Part shown: positions 30,201 through 33,135 of the stretch, piece after piece | Position numbering within the stretch: the stretch's first letter is position 1 | Layout: each line of letters begins with the position of its first letter | NCBI GenBank assembly: GCA_016931995.1 | Contig: JAFGDS010000027.1 | Span: 1-64,000, forward strand | Origin: Pirellulales bacterium | GTDB taxonomy: Bacteria; Planctomycetota; Planctomycetia; Pirellulales; Thermoguttaceae | Direction: 5' to 3' | Length of the DNA: 64,000 bases | The notes under the pieces: model-generated | The model's database searches: none | Seen by the model: only the letters and a program-made list of their open reading frames with translations | What the model was told of the DNA's origin: nothing | Program-made: the position numbers and the translations under genes

Positions 30201-32754
30201 CGTCGTCCAGCGGCGTGGCCGTCTGGCTGGTTTGCGAGAGGCGGTAGAACTGCGGGTTGGTGACCGACTCGAGCTTGAGCGCGTCGGCGTTGAAGTACAC
30301 CTCGATGGTGTCGCGGCTCTGCGAAAGCGCGCCGGTGACCGGATCGCGCGTGACGGGCTGGGGCACCACGGCGATCACCTGGGCGCCCAGATCGAGGTCG
30401 AACGTGATCGACAGGTTGTGCCCGTCGTGGAACGCCGAGCCCTGGATGTTTTTCAGGACGACGTCGCCTTCGCCGAAGAGGGTGATTTGATAGAGGTCGT
30501 CCGGCAGGGTCTCGGCGAAGCGGACGACGACTTCGTTCGGCTGGTCGCCGAGGCCGATCCAGCCGTACTGGACGATCACGTCGTTGGCGTTACCCAACAC
30601 GTCGTCGCCCCCGGCCCGCGCGATGCGGATGCCGTCGAGCGTGGTCGGGTCGATTACCTGGCGCTCGTTGAAGAGGAACGTCAGCTCGCTGGGCGCGACG
30701 TGCAGGACGTCGCCGGTGGAGATCTGACTGCCGTCATTGGGCAGGACGGCGATCAGTTCGGGGCCAACCACCACGGCGTCGGGCCCGGGCGTGTCGCCGC
30801 CCACGTACTGCCCGTACACCCGCAACTGCCACGAGTTGAGCACGCCCGCCGTTCCGCCGAAGCGGTCGCGGACTTCCAGCGTCCATTGGCCCTCGGCCGA
30901 CTCGCCCCAGTTGCGGCAGGTGGTGAACGTCCACTGGTTGTAGTCGTCGGAGTAGAGCCAGTTGTCTCCTTTGCCCTCGGCGAGGATGGATTGGGTTCCA
31001 TCGGGCGAGGTGAGAACCACTTCGATCTGGCTGGCCAGTTCGTGGCTGGCGTCGAAGACGACCTCGACCCATTCGATCGTGTTGACGGTGTCGTCCATGG
31101 TGATGGTCGAGGTAAGGCCCAGGGCGCTTCCGTCGGGGATGGTCTGGCCGACGTTGACGACGTTGCTGGCGTCGCTGACTTCCTCGCCGACGGTCTCCCA
31201 CGCGAAGGCCGCCTGGACGGCCGCGGCGGCGTCGATGGCGCCGAAGCCGTAGTCGTGGCTCACGTGGTATCCGGCGCCGTTGACGACCCAATCGGAACCG
31301 GTGGGATCGTTCCACTCGGCCGTCGCGGCGAGGATGTACTGGACGTCGCGGTAGGTAAGGGCTGGGTTGGCCTCGAGCATCAGCGCGATCACGCCGGAGA
31401 CCAGCGGGGCGGAGGACGACGTGCCGCCAAACGTGGACGTGTAATCGACGTCGGGCAGAGAGTCGCCGTCCAAACCACCCGAGGAGTTGTAGCCGTCCTG
31501 CCCCGTCCGGTCCGTCGTGACGATGCCGTCCTCCGTCACGTACAGGGGCATGGTCGACGAATGCCCCGACACGAACACCGCGGCGCCGGGCGTCGAGTAG
31601 GACGAGTAGACCCCGTCCGCGTCGATCGCGGCAATGGCAATCGTATAGCGCGAGTTGGTAAGACTGCTGAGGTTGACGTTGTGGTATTCGTCGCGGCCGT
31701 TGCCGGCCGAGAAGACGAAGATGTTCCCCAGTCCGTCGCGCCCGTTCTGAACGCCCTGCTCCAGCGCGGCGGCGGTAAGCGGGCCCCAATAGCTCGGGAA
31801 ATCGAACTTCGCGCCCCAGCTATTGTTATAAATGTCGATTTGCTGCCTCAGGTGCGACAGCGCCTGGGCCGTCTGCAAATCGGTGGGCCACGAAGTCGTC
31901 AGGCGTATGCCCGCGAACTCCGCGTCCGGCGCCGAGCCGCTGATTCCGAGGCTGTTGTTGCCCACGCCCGCCGCCACGCCGGCGACGGCGGTCCCGTGAT
32001 TGTCAGAACTCCAAAGACCGTCCTCGGGCGAGGGATCGGAGTCGTCGTCCCAGTAGTCGTAGCTCAGGTCGGCCCGGTAGTTGGCGATCAGGTCCGGATG
32101 GTTGAAATCGAACCCATCGTCAATGATCCCAATGATGACGCCCTCTCCGGTGACGGAGTCCCAGGCGGTGACGACGTTGGCGTCCACTCCCGGCGTGCCG
32201 CCGGTCTGGCCCGTGTTCTGTAGGTGCCACTGCTGGGCAAACAGCGCGTCGTCGGGAACAAAGCAGTTGGTGACGGGCCGAGCCACGAGCGGATAGGCGT
32301 AGGCGACGCCCGAGGCCGCGTCGAGCTTGGCGGCCACGGTTTCCCAGTCGGTCTGGGTGGAGAACTCCCAGACGTACGTATTTTTGATGATGCCGGTCGG
32401 GCCGAGGTCGTCGGCGCCCAACGAGGCGGCCAGGAACTCCGGCTCGGTCAGGCCGGACCCCGTCAGGCCCACCACCCACTGCTGGGTCGAGGCGAGGTCC
32501 TCCTCGGCGTAGCTGTCCAGGTCCGTGGCCTGCTGGATGGCCAGCTTCACGGAGGAGCTGAGATAGCTCAATTGGTCGAAGGACGTCGGGCTGATGCTCA
32601 GGAGCATGCGTTGCTCGAACTGTTCGACGCGGAGATCGCGGCCCCGGAGCGACCCGGTGATCGGGCGTCGCCGGCCGGCGGCGTTGCGAGCGCGCCCCGT
32701 TTTCCCCCGCTTTCCGAATCCTGAAAAACGGCGTAGTGCGTCCCAGACTGTCAT
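12238..32754 (-). CDS. giant multidomain exported protein with subtilisin and metzincin domains (6838 aa)
   Basis: One uninterrupted frame encodes about 0.7 MDa of protein (assuming about 105 Da per residue). After a basic N-terminus comes LRVEQFEQRMLLS (41-53), the motif seen at the start of many planctomycetal exported giants. Then, in order: an I9-like propeptide (about 60-160); an S8 subtilisin domain with Asp212, His253, Ser446; a P domain (about 528-650); Ig-like segments; a metzincin domain with HEIGHLLGLGH at 1082-1092; a PPC domain (about 1135-1235); seven FG-GAP blades (about 1345-1700); beta-helix-like segments; a second FG-GAP block (about 3918-4250); a nidogen-like domain (about 4390-4550); four GEVED domains; an SdrD_B-like domain; a Calx-beta domain split by a propeller; and a C-terminal repeat module (about 6289-6838). 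AGGAG lies 8 nt before the ATG. It is probably a secreted or surface protein that may process itself. Substrates are unknown. Confidence 0.95.
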   Translation of the reverse strand: MTVWDALRRFSGFGKRGKTGRARNAAGRRRPITGSLRGRDLRVEQFEQRMLLSISPTSFDQLSYLSSSVKLAIQQATDLDSYAEEDLASTQQWVVGLTGSGLTEPEFLAASLGADDLGPTGIIKNTYVWEFSTQTDWETVAAKLDAASGVAYAYPLVARPVTNCFVPDDALFAQQWHLQNTGQTGGTPGVDANVVTAWDSVTGEGVIIGIIDDGFDFNHPDLIANYRADLSYDYWDDDSDPSPEDGLWSSDNHGTAVAGVAAGVGNNSLGISGSAPDAEFAGIRLTTSWPTDLQTAQALSHLRQQIDIYNNSWGAKFDFPSYWGPLTAAALEQGVQNGRDGLGNIFVFSAGNGRDEYHNVNLSSLTNSRYTIAIAAIDADGVYSSYSTPGAAVFVSGHSSTMPLYVTEDGIVTTDRTGQDGYNSSGGLDGDSLPDVDYTSTFGGTSSSAPLVSGVIALMLEANPALTYRDVQYILAATAEWNDPTGSDWVVNGAGYHVSHDYGFGAIDAAAAVQAAFAWETVGEEVSDASNVVNVGQTIPDGSALGLTSTITMDDTVNTIEWVEVVFDASHELASQIEVVLTSPDGTQSILAEGKGDNWLYSDDYNQWTFTTCRNWGESAEGQWTLEVRDRFGGTAGVLNSWQLRVYGQYVGGDTPGPDAVVVGPELIAVLPNDGSQISTGDVLHVAPSELTFLFNERQVIDPTTLDGIRIARAGGDDVLGNANDVIVQYGWIGLGDQPNEVVVRFAETLPDDLYQITLFGEGDVVLKNIQGSAFHDGHNLSITFDLDLGAQVIAVVPQPVTRDPVTGALSQSRDTIEVYFNADALKLESVTNPQFYRLSQTSQTATPLDDADFLPETVQYDPVENKVVLTFSESLSQLAVGTLRLRIGNAYHRIDTSSMTAELVGDTFASAKGMGQLGSGLVGESVVISSIIEPLPYDLPWPGSINEVGHRELVGALSESHFLAGYDAGDYQYGAATYYYNFGPFGSFPNLVSSVQKQRVREIFEIYATLLGVQFIEDASGANRGFTVGTGDMRAVDPYVQTGTGGVIGIAGGGMAIMDNAETLMWGSSERGGAWFRTAMHEIGHLLGLGHTYDMPAYTVMGTGENLEYEGENAGTAYYTADSENIYPGAIDVIHGQYLYRPDGTDVDFYQFTVERDGVFSAETVAERLKTLVEDQWLDDASLLDSVISLYDSTGALIARNDDYYSEDSYLEVDLTPGTYYIAVSSTGNTEFDPDVADSGLGGTSQGKYDLRLTFQPKVLENGLATTEHLIDATGTLFDGDADSVPGGVYNFWFTSATAANTIFVDKIAPAGGNGSLAAPYQEIDQALAAAQPGQIVRIVGNRDRSFLEQTTFDVSFQPTGVAVGDFDGDGNVDIVAVNSGDDSVSILFGLGDGTYWGQIVRDVGRNPKGIAIGDVNGDGAPDIVVTNQSDRTISLLVNNGSGGFAAQQTRSVGFEPVAVELGDLNADGRLDIVVANRAEDTIGVLLNTGAGAFADQVTYAVGDAPADVALGDFNNDGILDVAVANNGPSDNRVSILLGLGNGTFAPASHATVGGRPISVAVGDLNRDGNRDLVAANYGSDNVSVLLGAGNGTFASPVNYAVGTDPSSVSLADLDDDGSLDIVTADEGNGTVTLLFGRPDGTFAEDPTVGPYDTGWTPKGLAVADMDGDGREDLVTTSFDDDEVSVILARRDAPYEIGKSLTGAVLPDGWKMEIPKGVTVMIDAGAVLKLRQANIDVGSSSEGIDRSLGALQILGTPELPVFFSSYHDKSIGEDHAAFDLAPQRGDWGGLVFRNKIDYDVRATDPNRVVLESEGIFLNYVNHAEIRYGGGLVKVNAVDTIFTPIQMIEARPTVSFNTIQYSANAAMSGDPNSFADTKFWGPDYITDYQRVGPDIHGNRVVNNSFNGLLVGINTAAGQPIDELEVAARWDDRDIVHIVAENLFINGAVGGPTLATGYAGLHPRLDARLAIDPGILVKLNATRIETEVGAQFIAEGKAGYPVVFTSIFDDRYGAGGAFDTTGNASSRLATPGDWGGLYFAPTSLGSIDNALVAYAGGITRIEGDFASFNPIEIQQGFVRLTNSVFENNKGAEDGDRNGRGTITEAVIFVRGAQPVLVGNVIRDNLAPAISIDANSLVAVQKGDWGRTTGTLAAYDGYPDNYGPLVRENRLANNDINGMIVRGVVLTTECVWDDTDIVHVVRNEIVVPNFHTYGGLRLQSSPDESLVVKLDGADAGFTALGTPQDIDDRIGGTLQIIGQPGYPVVLTALADDTIGAGFDPWGDPLLDTDNVVAVPVAGAWRSVKLEEYVNDRNVAIVLETEAAVGIGEDANGEPVRAQVVGSLAPHEQAGDDNLRLGFDVRGFIRSDDPTDVDVYSFDGRAGSEVWIDIDRTTMGLDSIVELVDADGNVFARSNDSPAEEDDLVGLYGLASTMDRDAWEIGDMYTVNVHDAGMRLVLPGAAGELRTYYVRVRSQDGASSGGYQLQIRLREDQEIAGSTILNSSIRYATNGIEILGLPTHSPLLGEAYEIDAAAEDSTQASLLLNLAGGDNNIQLDVNADPVGAPDVFGTLSTGIVVQFVDLGGTANTAIAQYNDVNRVLLVGINVGYTTGAVIANAINNTVGLRFTATLVEGDGAGVVADWGIVGVTSGGANAGNDRFENAEPLGRLLTSDSSQLLVGGHLSGPYDCDWYSFEVDLEQVQSAGGVTWPAIFDIDYGDGMARPDVNLYVFDADGVLIYSSLSSSVDDDQMAPAGAGTDDLTRGSGGAADPLLGPVNLPGGEYPDGSPVKYYVAITGAGLSAMSLFDYYNSFQRSEPVNSIERVAEEHVGMSLMSGVNTQVSLLPDTTSTELNVHIDDYNLSDVSFYVTNGTDLYTFDPFTGIVETDVTGTVPVLPDVFTWGAHYGDIAMRDDGRLMTLVDGAAAAAIEPYVGRYRELSTEDGTLATVTVGETTYVSDNDDGINVFRLVDGEVTPLDVGVQFTAMAHIPGNGSRVFVAVGHINADPSEYVTYGGGSVANYNNFLYVFQSDGTPIPAPGTPARDQLVSNVLPWAWLSTVDDAKITGLAFVGGDLCAVDELGKLYTIDNWMGGDASAETITITVGEDEKEINTVQFGGATTLTQVADFRVTSDYAHVEFTGLTLGPANVEEGAYAQTLFATATAGEDEATAVSRVMTFGADGELHYVLLDGKSDVVLRNRSDQPLTITTGLAFSNIDYNLWHITDNRYDDDGHGIEIAPDGSRPAPFYPELGNSSYWFGLEDQGPQAGVTNYLYPAQGAGESLPHYLLYGPNTDALDTYDTPDGAHGGLTTETFSLAGVSPSDAPKLTFNYFLETDGGSDAQITDSARVYISTDGVYWELLASNISRGVDAGAARLVETIHGVGDEGDYQWRQMEIGLTDYVGYDNLRLKFEFATSGSREVGSQILTMDPLQSYYTGDYLQALPGIELLDGQIVALYDRLPVMNFMGMWVEDPDAEVINFEFDLGYSLVAPNSAGLRILDGETFTITDGADEPRTITFEFDKNGSVAEGNVKVSVSDADSAAGILATIRSVVELAFFNPDLQASTVTGAITGDRIFLVGAAEMEQGAAPGEDEPAMLLDGRPGHNEEESENVLVVISPYMTDVEVAEELAKAMDLQFSQVTDEDGNVLSGDENDDLYTSVKKNEALLFVRNNHLVADPGPLPFFSSLDGQMGDAPRAGSQGGSGTQFNWNLRGQDNAHEGFYVDDIIIGFAERGEMHTYMTDNGQEVGETFFRPVNPGLAITEGYYQLEIRRASDYGSGAWDTNDRQGTGITIEAPAAVDIVHRGTFTVSDGTHTQTFQFIARPSADEEPLEGQDPDPGNIAISFTAGDPAYLIASRITTAINSATSLDVVASTHAGYGSNRVELHGAAWVEDVETLVFDNDGQNPTALVVVDLDPDPNPDLPVYPDVIAVNEYDGTISVMMNQFSSRYVFPVGYLPSDLATGDFNGDGFIDVAVSNAGDDTVSILLGNGLGLFEEQKVFSVGNEPVSIATYDLDADGRLDLVTANKSDNTVSILYGRGNGTFRKQQVVAVGRAPMDVALADVDRDALGDIVVVNSLDNSVWVLSAIMPGAYGPAKKYAVGRLPVSVAIGDLTPDLEDPYAPHFLDIVTANRTDGTVSVLIGDGQGNFLPAVDYEAGNGPVDVQIVDLDPPPPPEEGEDPPIIIPEVITAHFEANMISIFVSNATVRNTLSAPIQWGVHAGPMAVAVGDVVYADKAIDIVTAGYRVHAVTVLPCLAPIFLYDDPIGLWTGDGYLQQMQGDQNRPRQQGQLIIAANEILYSERNGITVDAGDRDSWAHPGSPAPLREYNQQQLVPGITIENNLVVASGEVGILFSGDGADNGAVPFGRITNNTVYGGAPPMAVEFLDSEDLTFVLPPELDDASIQVPLPFTFDFYGKAYTELFVNSNGNVTFDAPQFAYTAGGFPTGVAMFAPFWADVDTTVAGEIRAGTGTSVRGNPVIQIDWIDVGYFDGHSDKTNRFTLYIEDDPAGDIVVFKYWDMQWTTADPNGTNGFGGQGAEIGFDAGDGEHYISLMRPKNSDDLTRLMKEGMYVFRMDSDLDAPLLAGGVGIRVTQNASPTLLNNIVANLETGLLIDASSASTVVGGTVFQNNKENTVGTDVGIFPLLLEPDDPLFVDPLHNNFYLAAYSQAIDSSVDSLPDRPELIAVRDPLGIPESPILAPENDLFGQLRSDDPGAEPPPGMGSNVFKDRGAIDRVDFFVPMASLTSPLDNDAAGVDRNPAEHDVFVAGERLSRFTIQLTDGTGSGIDDFSVTSDTVKIYLDDSAEPLLPDVDYYFRYDTIRDIITLVPASGFWKEAATYTIVLDRSSAGIRDVAANALRANRQDNTTQFVVAISEFDYGDATDYPTLLAQDGARHMLIGGYYLGASVTGEKDAKLSRDQDGNPIPKDAAGDVGDDGVLLPSALLIGSDATLTVTASKSGGVLDAWADFNLDGDWDDPGEQIFDNKSLRRGKNTVTFAVPTHWTDPDTGEPIALDAGQTFLRFRYSRDGVDSPYGEAATGEVEDYRMVIVKSLVDYGDAPAPYPTLVVDDGASHELGGSLRLGQYVDEELDGQPHAAALGDDLNGPTGSGGVVNDEDGVSFLEVFQPNQTVSVRVTASTAGGYLNAWIDFNGDDGWGTDENDPEWIFRGTPLAAGVNDLVVTVPADAVEGLTFGRFRLSSQEVLLPTGSAPNGEVEDYQILIVATPNDYGDAPQTYGTVAQDGPASALVELDGANNDLRLTAVAPGADLNGVDVFIINNSQVASGDEAKVEYDPIGRDLRITVDPNATRAQTVVTAINAEGTFSARLDASADPGNDGSGLIKEIGKVATTAGGFDGFGDQAVRHNVGSGLLLGHFIDVEYDGQPHAQALGDDLAGLDDEDGIGLPAKIVSGLVARFVVEVTMGGAVTDAYLNAWIDANQDGVFSPSEQILTAEPVVDGTQEIAATIPATALSGETFIRFRLSSRPDLSPLGEAPDGEVEDYQIEITKGDAKISGTKFEDRNNNGVKDATEPGVPGVTIYLDVNQNSILDRDGDGAPIEPVTVTREDDFVTTDVNETGYYEFAGLLGQLTSYVVREELPTGWISTYPYAGVTLPDGSFGGRDANGVGFFTVFLEQSEHVANVNFGNYRKPHVTIDKVEVVEGNVGTTNVEVTLTLRESFGYSVQVDYATQDGTGPNAATIADNDYRAASGTVTFPSQAPPDPTWTLKTLTSNDSNDYDYQISGRYVVWEGSDGHDSEIYLYNHETGVITQLTTNDTTDTAASVFDTGAGPHVVWTSGEGADAEVWFHDGQTAIAVTSNGYGDLDPQVSGSYVTWWANADGDTDVFAWKIGQPVESRLDLSDNDAGDMTPRISGDRIVWTGYRNPMTTAPEDIEIFVFDGTENPDGTPHVVRVTSNSQVDSEPRIDGDLIVWQSLVGATYEIFLHDVAAGATTQVTSNTSNDYYPQISGMDVVWQGYDGMDWEIYHYNAESKLAPVNISQNSTTDQQPQVKDGRVTWQSNVNGNWDVMTRELRGSGNTTNVSNDPAYDWYPSLSDELVVWRRFDGDDYEIVVATPNEPETTQTITLRIVGDTKLEQDESFLLNLSTSGSVIFDVSQAEIVILNDDGQLDYGDAPDPTYPTLLANNGARHLIVPDFFLGAGVDAETNGQPNDSATGDDVAASDDEDGVVFNTVLGRGSFAELTVAASAAGYLDAWIDYNQDGDWDDVDEQVFASQPLVAGDNLLALPVSSNAATGQTFARFRFSANDGSDPNDRVAPTGYVPSGEVEDYRVEIVPDPPITNFTAGLTGTSGNDVFECWVEADRFRVAINGATYYLPRTAVNAISFDGRGGNDVAILHAVDGSDDAVAMSPGTASLAGADAVGAFNVQVVNVESISVVDGNDPADAAVLHGSTGSDAFVGGPVESVLSGAGYSLRAENFPMVQVHAGAGGTDTATLHASAGVQNLFVASPGQAEIGQCAPGDEFASDGVFHILIDGFASIHAQSTGTFDDRAKLYGSAGNDTFTGTPTSSALVGPGYELAADGFHTVNAIAGAGGTDRASFFDSPGNDHFQSEPAGAYSASYATLHDADNTYFLRAEGFRYNSATANAGGLDSALLGASTVNDLFDGHPLYSMISGPDYFNRVDLFEKVTADIDYLLGTGNSVARLYDSTGDDTFTVAPNTAEMKYSANHWVKAQFFRNVTAFAQSGGYDVATMYDTTGSDTYIGRPLYGQLYRTDGAAAYSFRAYSFDRIKVMAGIGTPEPGKVDVARLYDSALADLLEGDIVTESGQELSWARLSDIDGTLGYAHEVFKFDQVTAYSSSPGDRKKITPEAVALAFLEYLPEDHWTDW
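12241..13890 (-). repeat. C-terminal repeat module of giant protein 1, about ten units plus terminal cap
   Basis: Units of about 55-65 residues follow the pattern D-x-A-x-L/M-x-x-S/T-x-G-x-D-x-F ... Y ... A-x-x-F-x-x-V-x-A-x-A-x-x-G-G. Examples begin with DRAKLYGSAGNDTF, DRASFFDSPGNDHF and DVATMYDTTGSDTY. The last unit changes to ARLYDSALADLLEG, then WARLSDIDG, YAHEVFKFDQVTAY and GDRKK, and ends in a short tail closing with HWTDW. The same module with the same cap ends giant protein 2. It is not an RTX calcium repeat, since no GGxGxD nonapeptides are present. Confidence 0.85.
14390..15825 (-). other. Calx-beta domain split by an inserted eight-repeat beta-propeller
   Basis: The first half of a Calx-beta domain (VEVVEGNVGTTNVEVTLTL ... 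ASGTVTFP) ends near 15640. Its second half (QTITLRIVGDTKLEQDESF ... IVILNDDG) resumes near 14545. Between them lie about 360 residues made of eight repeats with a V-V-W core, such as VVWEGSDGHDSEIYLY, IVWQSLVGATYEIFLHD and VVWQGYDGMDWEIYHYN. These resemble TolB/PD40-type propeller blades. The halves join into a normal Calx-beta sequence when the propeller is removed. Confidence 0.8.
16250..18160 (-). other. run of GEVED domains followed by an SdrD_B-like domain
   Basis: Three GEVED domains end at GEVEDYRMVIV (near 17640), GEVEDYQILIV (near 17120) and GEVEDYQIEIT (near 16270). Each begins with a (D/F)YGDA segment and has the ADFNLDGDWDD or AWIDFNGDDGW calcium-site-like core. An SdrD_B-like segment (SGTKFEDRNNNGVKDATEPG) follows immediately downstream, and a fourth GEVED ends near 13915, after the split Calx-beta domain. 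These are adhesion and surface-display modules; no enzymatic residues are expected. Confidence 0.8.
19110..19590 (-). other. nidogen-like (NIDO) domain within giant protein 1
   Basis: The segment reads LPFTFDFYGKAYTELFVNSN, then a GNVTFDAP stretch, FAPFWADVDT, IQIDWIDVGYF and FTLYIEDDPAGDIVVFKYWD. This is the pattern of extracellular nidogen-like domains. A right-handed beta-helix-like stretch precedes and follows it (ITIENNLVVASGEVGILFSG; LLNNIVANLETGLLID). Confidence 0.7.
20000..21003 (-). repeat. second FG-GAP/VCBS propeller, degenerate
   Basis: Seven blade-like repeats are seen. Three keep calcium-loop-like sequences (DFNGDGFIDVAVSN, DLDADGRLDLVTAN, DVDRDALGDIVVVN), one has an expanded loop (DLTPDLEDPYAPHFLDIVTAN), and one loop is replaced by a proline/glutamate-rich stretch (DLDPPPPPEEGEDPPIIIPE). 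The fold is probably a seven-bladed propeller similar to the one at 27650-28716. Confidence 0.75.
27650..28716 (-). repeat. seven-bladed FG-GAP/VCBS propeller
   Basis: Seven consecutive repeats of about 50 residues each carry a calcium-binding loop: DFDGDGNVD, DVNGDGAPD, DLNADGRLD, DFNNDGILD, DLNRDGNRD, DLDDDGSLD and DMDGDGRED. The repeats end with the V-S-I/V-L-L core strand typical of integrin-like FG-GAP propellers. Seven units match one closed propeller. Confidence 0.88.
29367..30012 (-). other. metzincin metalloprotease domain inside giant protein 1
   Basis: Residues about 915-1130 contain the zinc motif HEIGHLLGLGH (His1082, Glu1083, His1086, His1092) followed by a Met-turn-like YTVMG (Met1102). 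The zinc ligands, catalytic Glu and Met-turn are all present, so the domain looks active. A PPC domain, common next to secreted bacterial peptidases, follows directly. Confidence 0.85.
30805..32262 (-). other. subtilisin-like S8 protease domain plus P domain inside giant protein 1
   Basis: The catalytic triad is complete: Asp212 in IIDDGFDFNHPDL, His253 in DNHGTAVAG and Ser446 in GGTSSSAPLVSG. The oxyanion Asn is in YNNSWG. The P domain (about residues 528-650, ending in NSWQLRVYG) follows, as in kexin-like proteases. An I9-like propeptide precedes it, so self-cleavage to release the enzyme or the long C-terminal part is plausible but unproven. Confidence 0.9.
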
Positions 32755-33135
32755 GCCTCGATCTCCTGAAAGCGTCCAACCAAAGACGGCCCGAGCGGGC
32801 GTGTCCGCCCGAGGCCGTCGTGATCATCCACCTTGCGCTGGCGGCGGCCGTCGAGCGCGAGGGTCTCGCGTCGTCGCGGCCGCCGCATGTCTCCTCACCC
32901 CTGCCACTCTCCCGCCAGCGGGAGATTAATGTGGAACCATCCCTCACCTCCGCCCCCCTCCCAAGAGCGGGAGGGCGGAGTTGTGGAATCCCGTCAGCCC
33001 TTGTCCCACATCCGCGAGCGGACGGAGGGAAGGTCTGTTGCCTCGTTCTCTGTCCCGCTCCCGAAGGCGGGAGCGGAATCCGATTGCCGTGCGTGCGTTG
33101 TGTTTCCCGCGGGCGGGAAACGGTCGTGTGCGCGT
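32755..33135. other. spacer between the two giant genes, packed with hairpins
   Basis: No gene is seen. Four GC-rich hairpins lie in 210 bp: CTCCCGC-CA-GCGGGAG at 32909-32924, CCCTCCC/GGGAGGG at 32956-32975, CCGCTCCCG-AAGG-CGGGAGCGG at 33055-33076, and GTTTCCCGC-GG-GCGGGAAAC at 33102-33121. The last begins 15 nt after the stop of giant gene 2 in the direction of transcription and could slow or end transcription, although no U-tract follows. The first three share a CTCCC/GGGAG stem core and look like copies of a dispersed repeat. The Shine-Dalgarno of giant gene 1 is at the left edge. Confidence 0.75.
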
